Of a DNA stretch of 13,318 nucleotides, positions 7,498 through 13,318 are shown piece by piece; position 1 is the first letter of the stretch, and each line of letters starts with the position of its first letter. The stretch comes from Eggerthellaceae bacterium. Its GTDB lineage: Bacteria; Actinomycetota; Coriobacteriia; Coriobacteriales; Eggerthellaceae. The stretch is from NCBI GenBank assembly GCA_900754495.1, contig CAAEDC010000082.1, positions 1-13,318 on the forward strand, in the 5' to 3' direction. The position numbers and the translations under genes were made by a program. A model generated the notes under the pieces. That model saw only the letters and a program-made list of their open reading frames with translations. It made no database searches and was not told the origin of the DNA.

Positions 7498-7526
7498 ATC
7501 ATATACAATAATCGCCGGCTTGTTAA
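7498..7526 (-). promoter_or_regulatory. Sigma70-type promoter for the phospholipase-like gene
   Basis: On the - strand, TTAACA (7526-7521) is separated by exactly 17 nt from TATGAT (7503-7498), close to the TTGACA-N17-TATAAT consensus. This predicts a transcript start near 7491 and a leader of about 38 nt containing the AAAGGA ribosome site. On the + strand, TACAAT at 7504-7509 is a weaker possible -10 for the divergent transporter, with no good -35. Confidence 0.65.
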
Positions 7527-7532
7527 CCGGCG
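7513..7532. promoter_or_regulatory. Operator-like palindrome over the -35 of the phospholipase-like gene
   Basis: Inverted repeat CGCCGG (7513-7518) - 8 nt - CCGGCG (7527-7532), which covers the -35 hexamer TTAACA of the leftward promoter and lies in the divergent gap. This position suits a repressor site controlling one or both genes. No regulator gene is in the window. A second short palindrome, GCGTGC-GG-GCACGC at 7561-7574, lies just before the transporter start. Confidence 0.4.
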
Positions 7533-7602
7533 TGAGGGGTCCTTTGCGACTGCCTGCGCCGCGTGCGGGCACGCACCGATGAAAGGAAAGAGGATATCCG
7601 AA

Positions 7603-8826
7603 ATGGCTTTCGGTTTGGACAAGCGTGAGACCAGCTGGGTTCTCTACGATGTGGGCAACTCCGCGTTCGTCATGCTCTCGACGGCGCTCATCCCCGTGTA
7701 CTTCTCAAGCATCGCCGAACCGGGTTCGTCGGTCGTCGTCGCCTGGGGCTACGCCGAGACGGTCGCGTCGCTGATCCTCGCCCTGCTGATGCCGTTTCTG
7801 GGCAGCCTCGCCGACCTTCAGGGCAACAAGAAGAAGTTCCTCGTCGGGTTCATGGGCACCGGCGCCGTGGCTTGCGCCGCCTTGGGCTTTCCGACCGAGG
7901 CGCTGCCGTTCCTCGTTCTCTACGTGGTCTCGTCGGTGATGCTCAACGGGTCGATGGTGTTCTACGACGGCATGCTCGTCGATGCCACCACCGAGGACCG
8001 CTACGACAAGGTGTCCTCGCATGGTTACGCCTGGGGCTACATCGGCTCGTGCATCCCGTTCATCATCTGCCTCGCGGTGGTGCTGGGCGGCCCCTCCATC
8101 GGCATTGACATGATGACCGGCATGAAGATCGCCTTCCTCATCACGGCGGCGTGGTGGGTGGCGTTCACCATCCCGCTGATCCGCAACGTGCGCCAGGTGC
8201 ATTACAAGGAACGCACCGCGCACGTCTTCTCCGATATGTTCCGCGGCATCGGCCGCACCATCAAGGCGATCGTCCACGACCGCCGTCTGCTGCTGTTCAT
8301 GGTGGCGTTCTTCTTCTACATCGACGGCGTGCACACCGTCATCAAGATGTCGACGAGCTACGGCACCGATCTGGGCATCGATTCCACCCAGCTGGTGCTG
8401 GCGCTGCTGGTGACGCAGTTCGTGGCGTTCCCCTCCGCCATCGCCTACGGGCGTCTGTCCGAGCGTTTCGGCACCAAGCGCATGCTGCTCATCGCGATCT
8501 TCGCCTATTTCTGCATCGTGCTGTTCGCGGCGTTCTTCCTGCGCAGTGCGCTGGAGTTCTGGATCCTGGCCATCTGCGTGGGCTTGTTCCAAGGCGGCAT
8601 CCAAGCGCTTTCGCGCAGCGAGTTCGGCAAGCTCATACCCAAGGACAACGCCAACGAGTACTACGGCTTCTTCGACATCTTCGGCAAATACGCCGCCGTC
8701 ATGGGCACGTTCCTGGTGAGCGTTTTCACGCAGCTCACGGGCAACCCGTCGATCGGCGTGCTGTCGATCGCCGTGCTGTTCCTCGTCGGTTTCGTCCTGC
8801 TGGTGCGCATGCCCGAAAAGGAGTAG
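7603..8826 (+). CDS. UMF1/Atg22-type MFS transporter
   Basis: A 407-residue membrane protein with about 12 hydrophobic segments, related to the vacuolar effluxer Atg22 (UMF1 subgroup of the major facilitator superfamily). Diagnostic stretches are YDVGNSAF near the N-terminus (residues 15-22), the YDGMLVDATTEDRYDKVSS loop (from about 120) followed by HGYAWGYIGS, the MFS-like loop GRLSERFGTKR in the second half, and GGIQALSRSEFGKLIP near the end. Atg22 exports amino acids from the yeast vacuole; the substrate of bacterial members is unknown and cannot be read from sequence. ATG 7603 is preferred because AAGAGGA (7588-7594) precedes it by 8 nt; the in-frame ATG at 7579 would add eight residues but has no ribosome site. 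The gene is divergent from the phospholipase-like gene. Repeat copy 2 follows its stop by about 22 nt. Confidence 0.88.
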   Translation: MAFGLDKRETSWVLYDVGNSAFVMLSTALIPVYFSSIAEPGSSVVVAWGYAETVASLILALLMPFLGSLADLQGNKKKFLVGFMGTGAVACAALGFPTEALPFLVLYVVSSVMLNGSMVFYDGMLVDATTEDRYDKVSSHGYAWGYIGSCIPFIICLAVVLGGPSIGIDMMTGMKIAFLITAAWWVAFTIPLIRNVRQVHYKERTAHVFSDMFRGIGRTIKAIVHDRRLLLFMVAFFFYIDGVHTVIKMSTSYGTDLGIDSTQLVLALLVTQFVAFPSAIAYGRLSERFGTKRMLLIAIFAYFCIVLFAAFFLRSALEFWILAICVGLFQGGIQALSRSEFGKLIPKDNANEYYGFFDIFGKYAAVMGTFLVSVFTQLTGNPSIGVLSIAVLFLVGFVLLVRMPEKE

Positions 8827-8848
8827 GTTTTACCCTGAGGCATTGCGG

Positions 8849-8883
8849 GGATGAGAAAAAGGGACGGAGGTTTTTTCTCATCC
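8849..8883. repeat. Palindromic repeat ATGAGAAAAAGGGACRG family, copy 2
   Basis: Perfect 12-bp arms (8849-8860 with 8872-8883) and an 11-nt loop; the shared 17-nt core is at 8851-8867. It starts 22 nt after the TAG of the UMF1 transporter. Compared with copy 1, the tip differs (GGGACGGAGGT) and does not pair, while the outer arms have gained matching GG/CC ends. Confidence 0.85.
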
Positions 8884-8930
8884 AGGGGGCGGCGCCGCCG
8901 GTTTCTAGGGTGCGGGTCTGCGCGGCGGGG

Positions 8931-8945
8931 TAGAATGGTGCCATG
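8931..8945 (+). promoter_or_regulatory. Possible -10 element giving a leaderless ABC transporter mRNA
   Basis: TAGAAT at 8931-8936 ends 6 nt before the ATG at 8943, so transcription would start at or next to the A of the start codon. No Shine-Dalgarno sequence is visible upstream of this ATG. No convincing -35 is seen 17 nt away. Leaderless mRNAs are common in some actinobacteria; whether they are in this lineage is unknown to me. Confidence 0.4.
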
Positions 8946-10775
8946 TCGCACAGCAAAGGAAAGCAACCGGAATCCGCGGGCGCAAGCGCGCGCCCTCGAA
9001 AAATGCCGTCCACCACGCGGCGGACGCTGCACTATTTCTGGCTGGTGACGCGCCGGCATTTCGGCCTGTTCGCGCTGCTGGTGTTCTCGACGCTGTTCTT
9101 CGGCGGCTTCCAGACGTACATGAACCCGTTCGTCATGGGCCTCATCGTCGACCGGGTGAGCGCCTCACCGGTCGCCGCCGACCAGGTGTTCGTCGTGTTC
9201 GGCCCGTACATCGCGGCGCTCGTGCTGGTGAACATCTGCGGCCAGACGTGCAGCAAGCTGCAGGACTACTCGCTGTGGAAGCTCGAGATCGCGGTGAGCT
9301 ACGACCTTGCGACCATGAGCTTCGACGCCCTGTCCAACCAGTCGATGACGTTTCATTCCAACCGTTTCGGCGGCACGCTCGTGTCCCAGACCTCCAAGTT
9401 CATGGCCGCCTACAACCAGCTGGTCGAGGCGTTGGTGCATCCGTTCCTGCCGGTGTTCGGCTCGGTCGTGTTCGTCTGCGTGCTGCTGGGGCCGCGCGTC
9501 CCGCTGTACGTGGTCATCCTCATGGCGCTGTTCGCCGTGTACGGGACGGTCTCCTACATCATGTACAAGCGCATCCTCCACCTGAACGAGAAGGCCGCCA
9601 AGGCGCAAAACGACCTGTCGGGCGAGCTGTCCGACGCGGTGACGAACATCCTCACGGTCAAGACCTACGGGCGCGAGGACTACGAGCGCTCGCTGTTCGA
9701 CGCGGCCAACCGCGAGGTGGTGCTGCGCGATTCGAAGCGCATGCGCTCCTCGCTGGTGCGCGGCGTGATCACCGCGGGCATCGCCGTGGTGATCATGAGC
9801 GTGGTGGCCGTGTTCATCTCCGGCGGCAACGCATGGTTCGGCATCACGCCGGGCACGCTCGTGATGATGTTCACCTACACCTACACGATGACCTTGCAGT
9901 TCAACTTCATCAACTCCGGCCTGCAGCGCTTCAACCGCGCGTTCGGCGATGCGAGCGGCATGACGCAGGTGCTCGACGAGCCGCGGCTGGTGGCGGATGC
10001 CCCCGACGCCAAGCCGCTGGTCGTGCGCGAAGGCGCCATCGACTTCCAGGATATTGGGTTCTCCTATGGGGACGGCGGCGTGCGGACGAAGGTGTTCGAA
10101 GGGCTCGACCTGCACATACCCGCGGGCCAGCGCGTGGGCCTGGTGGGCATGAGCGGGGCGGGCAAGACGACGCTCACCAAGCTGCTGCTCCGCTTGTCCG
10201 ATATCCAGGAGGGGCGGATCCTCGTGGACGGCCAGGATGTGTCCGCCTGCACGCAGCAATCGCTGCGACGCTCCATCGCCTACGTTCCCCAGGAGGCGCT
10301 GCTGTTCCATCGCTCCATCGCCGAGAACATCGCATACGGCCGTCCCGACGCCACGACGGACGAGATCCGCGAGGCGGCGCGGCGGGCGAACGCGCTCGAG
10401 TTCATCGAGAGGCTGCCGCAGGGGTTTGACACCATCACCGGCGAGCGCGGCATCAAACTCTCCGGCGGCCAGCGCCAGCGCGTGGCGATCGCGCGCGCCC
10501 TGCTGGCGGACTGTCCGATCCTGGTGCTGGACGAGGCCACGAGCGCGCTCGACTCGGAGAGCGAGCATCTGGTGCAGGACGCCTTCGCGACGCTGATGCG
10601 CGGCCGCACATGCATCGTGGTGGCGCATCGTCTGTCGACGGTGGCGAGCCTCGACCGCATCGTCGTGCTGGCCGACGGCAAAGTCATCGAGGACGGACCG
10701 CACGACGAGTTGATCGCCGCAGGCGGCGAGTACGCGCACCTCTGGAGCCGCCAGACCGGCGCGTACCTCGAATGA
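8943..10775 (+). CDS. ABC transporter half-molecule, fused membrane and ATPase domains (type IV exporter fold)
   Basis: A 610-residue half-transporter. A six-helix membrane domain fills about residues 30-330 and the nucleotide-binding domain follows from about 355. The ATPase has all its motifs: Walker A GMSGAGKTT (K408), Q-loop VPQE (Q450), signature LSGGQRQR (506-513), Walker B ILVLDE (D530, E531), D-loop SALD and switch H562 (VAHRLS). It resembles exporters of the MsbA/multidrug type and, with no partner half-transporter gene beside it, probably works as a homodimer. The substrate cannot be told. The first 25 or so residues are basic and polar. The ATG at 8943 is the earliest possible start, since an in-frame TAG lies at 8931; ATG 9003 is an alternative with no better ribosome site. 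The TGA stop is part of repeat copy 3. Confidence 0.93.
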   Translation: MSHSKGKQPESAGASARPRKMPSTTRRTLHYFWLVTRRHFGLFALLVFSTLFFGGFQTYMNPFVMGLIVDRVSASPVAADQVFVVFGPYIAALVLVNICGQTCSKLQDYSLWKLEIAVSYDLATMSFDALSNQSMTFHSNRFGGTLVSQTSKFMAAYNQLVEALVHPFLPVFGSVVFVCVLLGPRVPLYVVILMALFAVYGTVSYIMYKRILHLNEKAAKAQNDLSGELSDAVTNILTVKTYGREDYERSLFDAANREVVLRDSKRMRSSLVRGVITAGIAVVIMSVVAVFISGGNAWFGITPGTLVMMFTYTYTMTLQFNFINSGLQRFNRAFGDASGMTQVLDEPRLVADAPDAKPLVVREGAIDFQDIGFSYGDGGVRTKVFEGLDLHIPAGQRVGLVGMSGAGKTTLTKLLLRLSDIQEGRILVDGQDVSACTQQSLRRSIAYVPQEALLFHRSIAENIAYGRPDATTDEIREAARRANALEFIERLPQGFDTITGERGIKLSGGQRQRVAIARALLADCPILVLDEATSALDSESEHLVQDAFATLMRGRTCIVVAHRLSTVASLDRIVVLADGKVIEDGPHDELIAAGGEYAHLWSRQTGAYLE

Positions 10776-10798
10776 GAAAAAGGGACGGTCCATTTTCA
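10771..10798. repeat. Palindromic repeat ATGAGAAAAAGGGACRG family, copy 3 (degenerate right arm)
   Basis: The 17-nt core at 10772-10788 is identical to copy 2. The tip GGAC-G-GTCC (10783-10791) is a perfect palindrome, but the right arm is shortened (ATTTTCA in place of a full TTTTTCTCAT), so the outer stem is broken. It includes the TGA stop of the ABC gene (10773-10775) and lies in the 41-nt gap before the epimerase gene. Confidence 0.8.
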
Positions 10799-10816
10799 CG
10801 AAGCGGGGAGGAAGCT

Positions 10817-11596
10817 ATGGAGGAGAGGCCGATTTTGGACGTCGCGCAGGTTGTCGAGCTGGAGCGGCGCATCGCGGAGGTGGGGACGCCTCTTTCCGAG
10901 CTGATGGAGCGTGCGGGCGCGGCGGTGGCGGAGGCGGCGAAGCGGCTTGTCGGCGAGGCAATCGCCCAAAAACTCAAGCCGCTCGAGGCTGCTGCGCATG
11001 ATGCCTGCCTGCCCTTGCCGGAGCTGGGTCCTCCGTCGATCGCGGTGCTGTGCGGATCGGGCAACAACGGCGGTGACGGCTGGGTGGCGGCGCGGATCCT
11101 CGCGCAGGAAGGTTATCGTGTGGCGGTGATGTCGCCATGCCGGGCAGAGGAGGTCAAAGCGCAGCCTGCCCACGATGCCGCCGTCGAAGCCAAGCGCGTG
11201 CTCGAGGAGTCTGAGTCGTGCCGCGTATGCGAGAATGCGGGCATCTTGGAGTTCCTCGCGTTCGTCGGCGGAGCGGACGTGGTGGTCGACGCGATGCTGG
11301 GCACCGGGTTCACGGGCGCCGAGGTGCGCGAGCCCTATGATTGGTGGATCTGGTTTGCGAACGAGCGCCGCGCCGAACATGCGAAAGTTCTTGCCGCCGA
11401 CGTGCCCAGCGGGCTGTCGGCGCAGACGGGCGCAGCAGCCGATCCCTGCATCAAAGCCGATCTGACCGTGACGATGATCGTCAACAAGACGGGCCTCGCC
11501 TCGCCCGAAGCCGCACGCTGGTGCGGGGAAGTGCGCGTGGCTCCGCTCGCCCCGATCGAGGGGCTGTTGGAGGGATTGTCCGGCGCGGGAGATTAG
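10817..11596 (+). CDS. nnrE: NAD(P)H-hydrate epimerase (YjeF N-terminal domain)
   Basis: A 259-residue cytosolic metabolite-repair enzyme predicted to interconvert the R and S forms of damaged, hydrated NAD(P)H so that the partner dehydratase can restore the cofactor. Family motifs: CGSGNNGGDGWVAARIL (79-95, dinucleotide-binding loop), DAMLGTGF (from D158), AADVPSGLSAQTG (D195, G199) and ADLTVTMIVNKTGL. The dehydratase domain found fused in many bacteria is absent, so that activity must be encoded elsewhere. There is an extended linker (about residues 47-70) before the Rossmann-like core. The start is ATG 10817, just after the GGGGAGGAA ribosome site (10805-10813). It lies 41 nt after the ABC gene and may be co-transcribed with it across repeat copy 3. 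Its stop codon interlocks with that of the convergent permease. Confidence 0.9.
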   Translation: MEERPILDVAQVVELERRIAEVGTPLSELMERAGAAVAEAAKRLVGEAIAQKLKPLEAAAHDACLPLPELGPPSIAVLCGSGNNGGDGWVAARILAQEGYRVAVMSPCRAEEVKAQPAHDAAVEAKRVLEESESCRVCENAGILEFLAFVGGADVVVDAMLGTGFTGAEVREPYDWWIWFANERRAEHAKVLAADVPSGLSAQTGAAADPCIKADLTVTMIVNKTGLASPEAARWCGEVRVAPLAPIEGLLEGLSGAGD

Positions 11597-13158
11597 CGGG
11601 CGGACGTTTCGTCTTGCGCGTCGTCGGCGGCGGGCTGGAGGTCGCCGGACGCGTCTGCTGCGGCAGCCGCCTCTTTCGAGCTGGCCGCGTCGGCGGGAGC
11701 CGCTTCGGGATCGCTCGTCGAGGCTGCGGACCCAGCGGTTTCCGCGCCCTGCTTTTCGGCGGATGCGGCGCTTTGCGCCACGCCGAGCGTATCGTCGCAA
11801 GCGTCCGCTGCGACGGGCTTCTCGTCATCCCCATGTGGCAGCACCAGGTTCATCACCAGCGCGACGACGAACGTCAGCGCGATGGAATTGTCCACGAAGA
11901 TGTTCTGGATGATCTCGGGGAAGGCGACGAAGATGCCGCCCACCTGCGTGAAGCCGATGCCGATGGCGAGCGAGGTGGCGGCGATGGTGATGTTGCGCTG
12001 CGTGAAGCCGGCCTTGGCCACCATCTGGAAGCCGCTGGTGACGATGGTGCCGAACATCATGATCGTGCAGCCGCCCAGCACCGCATCGGGTACCGAGCTG
12101 AACACCGCGCTCACGGCGGGCACGAAGCCGGCGATGACCAGGATGCCGGCGCCGCATGCGATCGCCTTGCGGTTGATGACGTGCGTCATGCCGATGAGGC
12201 CGATGTTCTGGGCGAACGTGGTCAGTGGCGTGCAGCCGAACACGCCCGCGATGGCGCTGGTGAAGCCGTCGGCGGACACCGAGCCGGCGATCTCGCGCTC
12301 GGTGGCGCTGCGGCGGAAGCCGATCTCGGCGATGGCGTCGGTGTCGCCGATGTTCTCGGCGGCGCTCACCAGGAACAGCAGCGTCACCGAGATGATGGCG
12401 CCCGCGTTGAACTCGGGCGTGAACGGCATGATCTGCGGTAGCGACGCGATCTGCAGCCCCTGGAACACCGACAGGTCGACCTTGCCCATGAACAGAGCGA
12501 CGATATAGCCGACGATCAGGCCGAACAGCACGGACAGCTGCTTGATGCTGCCCTTGGTGAGGCCCTGGAACAAAAGGCACGCCACCAGCGACAACGTGCC
12601 CAGGAACAGGTTCTCGGGCGAGGCGAAGTCGGGCGCGCCCGAGCCGCCGGCGAACGTCTCGGCGCCGGTGGAGAGCAGCGAGAAGCCGATCGAGGTGACG
12701 ACGACCGCCGAGACGATCGGCCCGATGAAGCGGCGCCAGTATTTCGCGAGCAGGCCCAGCACCAGCAAGATGAGGCCGCCTGCTATGACCGATCCCATGA
12801 CGGTGCCGTAGCCGTAGGTGGCCGCCACGCCGGAGAGCACGGTGACGAACGTGAAGCTCACGCCCATGACGATGGGCAGCTTGGAGCCGATGCGCCAGAT
12901 CGCGAACAGCTGGACGAACGTGCCGATGCCGGCGACGATCATGGCGTTCTGGATGAGGCTTGCGGTCATCGCCTCGTCGAAGCCCGCGGCTGCGCAGATG
13001 ATGGCGATGGGGGCCAGGTTGGCCACGAACATCGCCAGCACGTGCTGGATGCCGTAGGGCAGCGCCTTGGCGATGGACACCTTCCCATGGAAATCGGCGA
13101 GCTCGGCTTCGAGCTTGGTCGCCGGCTTGAATTCGGCTTCGGTGTTGGCTGCCATCAT
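11593..13158 (-). CDS. NCS2 (NAT) family nucleobase permease, probably xanthine/urate-type, with acidic low-complexity C-terminal tail
   Basis: A 521-residue membrane protein with about 12-14 hydrophobic segments. NCS2 hallmarks: GIQHVLAMF in the first helix (Q38, H39), SAAENIGDTDAIAEIGF (E268) and the signature TTFAQNIGLIGMTHV (Q317, N318, G320, T325). The signature glutamine is typical of xanthine/urate carriers, while uracil carriers usually have glutamate there, so a purine substrate is favoured but not proven. Residues 442-521 form a tail of about one third alanine plus Asp, Glu, Ser and Thr, expected to be disordered and cytoplasmic. The start is ATG at 13158 or the adjacent ATG at 13155, after AGAGGGG (complement of 13162-13168); upstream in-frame extension lacks a ribosome site. 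It is convergent with the epimerase. Confidence 0.9.
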   Translation of the reverse strand: MMAANTEAEFKPATKLEAELADFHGKVSIAKALPYGIQHVLAMFVANLAPIAIICAAAGFDEAMTASLIQNAMIVAGIGTFVQLFAIWRIGSKLPIVMGVSFTFVTVLSGVAATYGYGTVMGSVIAGGLILLVLGLLAKYWRRFIGPIVSAVVVTSIGFSLLSTGAETFAGGSGAPDFASPENLFLGTLSLVACLLFQGLTKGSIKQLSVLFGLIVGYIVALFMGKVDLSVFQGLQIASLPQIMPFTPEFNAGAIISVTLLFLVSAAENIGDTDAIAEIGFRRSATEREIAGSVSADGFTSAIAGVFGCTPLTTFAQNIGLIGMTHVINRKAIACGAGILVIAGFVPAVSAVFSSVPDAVLGGCTIMMFGTIVTSGFQMVAKAGFTQRNITIAATSLAIGIGFTQVGGIFVAFPEIIQNIFVDNSIALTFVVALVMNLVLPHGDDEKPVAADACDDTLGVAQSAASAEKQGAETAGSAASTSDPEAAPADAASSKEAAAAADASGDLQPAADDAQDETSAR

Positions 13159-13172
13159 GTTCCCCTCTTCGC

Positions 13173-13206
13173 ATGCCGTGCGGCAGGTCATGCCGTAAGG
13201 CAGGTC
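13173..13206 (-). repeat. Tandem 17-mer duplication in the permease leader
   Basis: Two directly adjacent 17-nt units (13173-13189 and 13190-13206, + strand ATGCCGTRMGGCAGGTC) differ at two positions. Each contains a short inverted repeat, TGCCG-TG-CGGCA in the first and TGCC-GTAA-GGCA in the second. They lie 15 nt upstream of the permease start, next to its ribosome site, so they could form two small hairpins in the mRNA leader or a double protein-binding site. Confidence 0.75.
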
Positions 13207-13294
13207 GTTCCCGTAAAACGCGCGTAAAGTGCGACATCTGATTGTACGGGTTCGAGGGCGGTATGGGAACGGCAACCTTGCGGCTTAACGGCAA
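13207..13294 (-). promoter_or_regulatory. Candidate permease promoter region with direct repeats
   Basis: On the - strand TACAAT (13246-13241) is a plausible -10; TTCCCA (13269-13264) at 17 nt is a poor -35, so activation may be needed. Two copies of TTGCCGTT (complement of 13268-13275 and 13287-13294) lie 19 nt apart at and above the -35. TTTACG occurs twice with an 11-nt period (complement of 13212-13217 and 13223-13228) just downstream of the predicted transcript start. I see no purine riboswitch. The last bases to 13318 show no gene. Confidence 0.4.
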
Positions 13295-13318
13295 GTCCGC
13301 GACCGAAATGCGGAATAA

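Noticed and set aside
8839..8942. CRISPR or small RNA gene in the gap before the ABC transporter
   Set aside because: Only one palindromic repeat unit is present, with no regularly spaced array and no terminator-like end.
9165..10799. Long - strand frame opposite the ABC transporter
   Set aside because: Shadow frame of a well-supported gene; its first residues are just the translation of repeat copy 3.
13159..13240. Purine riboswitch in the permease leader
   Set aside because: The conserved core of the purine riboswitch is not seen; the leader is dominated by the tandem 17-mer.
13159..13275. 39-residue N-terminal extension of the NCS2 permease
   Set aside because: It would be encoded by the leader with the tandem 17-mers and the candidate -10, and has no ribosome site, unlike ATG 13158/13155.

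Overview
The window is high-GC and gene-dense, and it reads as a chromosomal housekeeping and transport region. Codon choice, AGGGG/AAAGGA ribosome sites, the succession helicase/RecJ-type gene - rel - metallo-hydrolase, and genes such as a cytosolic zinc-dependent phospholipase C-like protein and a UMF1-type transporter suggest an actinobacterium, most likely class Coriobacteriia (Eggerthellaceae, e.g. Eggerthella, Gordonibacter or Adlercreutzia relatives). This placement is inference from sequence style and gene content, not from a search.

Layout. 1-1002 (+): the 3' end of a RecQ-like helicase domain with a RecJ-like C-terminal tail, cut by the window edge. 999-3413 (+): bifunctional (p)ppGpp synthetase/hydrolase Rel, coupled to the previous gene by an ATGA overlap. 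3516-4187 (+): glyoxalase II-like metallo-beta-lactamase-fold hydrolase. 4467-5519 (+): PiT-family phosphate permease. 5723-6355 (+): its DUF47/PhoU-like partner, separated from pit by a 203-nt gap that holds a 63-nt near-perfect inverted repeat. 6497-7453 (-): zinc-dependent phospholipase C-like protein, convergent with DUF47 over a perfect 16-bp terminator-like hairpin. 7603-8826 (+): UMF1/Atg22-type MFS transporter, divergent from the phospholipase-like gene. 8943-10775 (+): ABC half-transporter with fused ATPase. 10817-11596 (+): NAD(P)HX epimerase. 11593-13158 (-): NCS2 purine-type permease with an 80-residue low-complexity tail, convergent with the epimerase with interlocked stop codons.

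How the genes fit together. The first three genes are a stress/DNA-repair/stringent-response cluster of a kind common in Gram-positive bacteria. pit and DUF47 form a low-affinity phosphate uptake pair. The remaining genes look independent: three transporters of different classes, a metabolite-repair enzyme and a phospholipase-like protein.

Non-coding structure is the more unusual part. A palindromic repeat built around ATGAGAAAAAGGGACRG occurs three times, always just at or after the 3' end of a + strand gene, and in two cases it supplies the stop codon. Other items are helically spaced TTTAC motifs before pit, a tandem 17-mer in the permease leader, an operator-like palindrome over the phospholipase-like gene's promoter, and a possibly leaderless ABC gene. 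I see no CRISPR array, tRNA, rRNA, transposase, phage gene or obvious new defence or biosynthetic system. The exciting content, if any, is in the repeats and hairpins.
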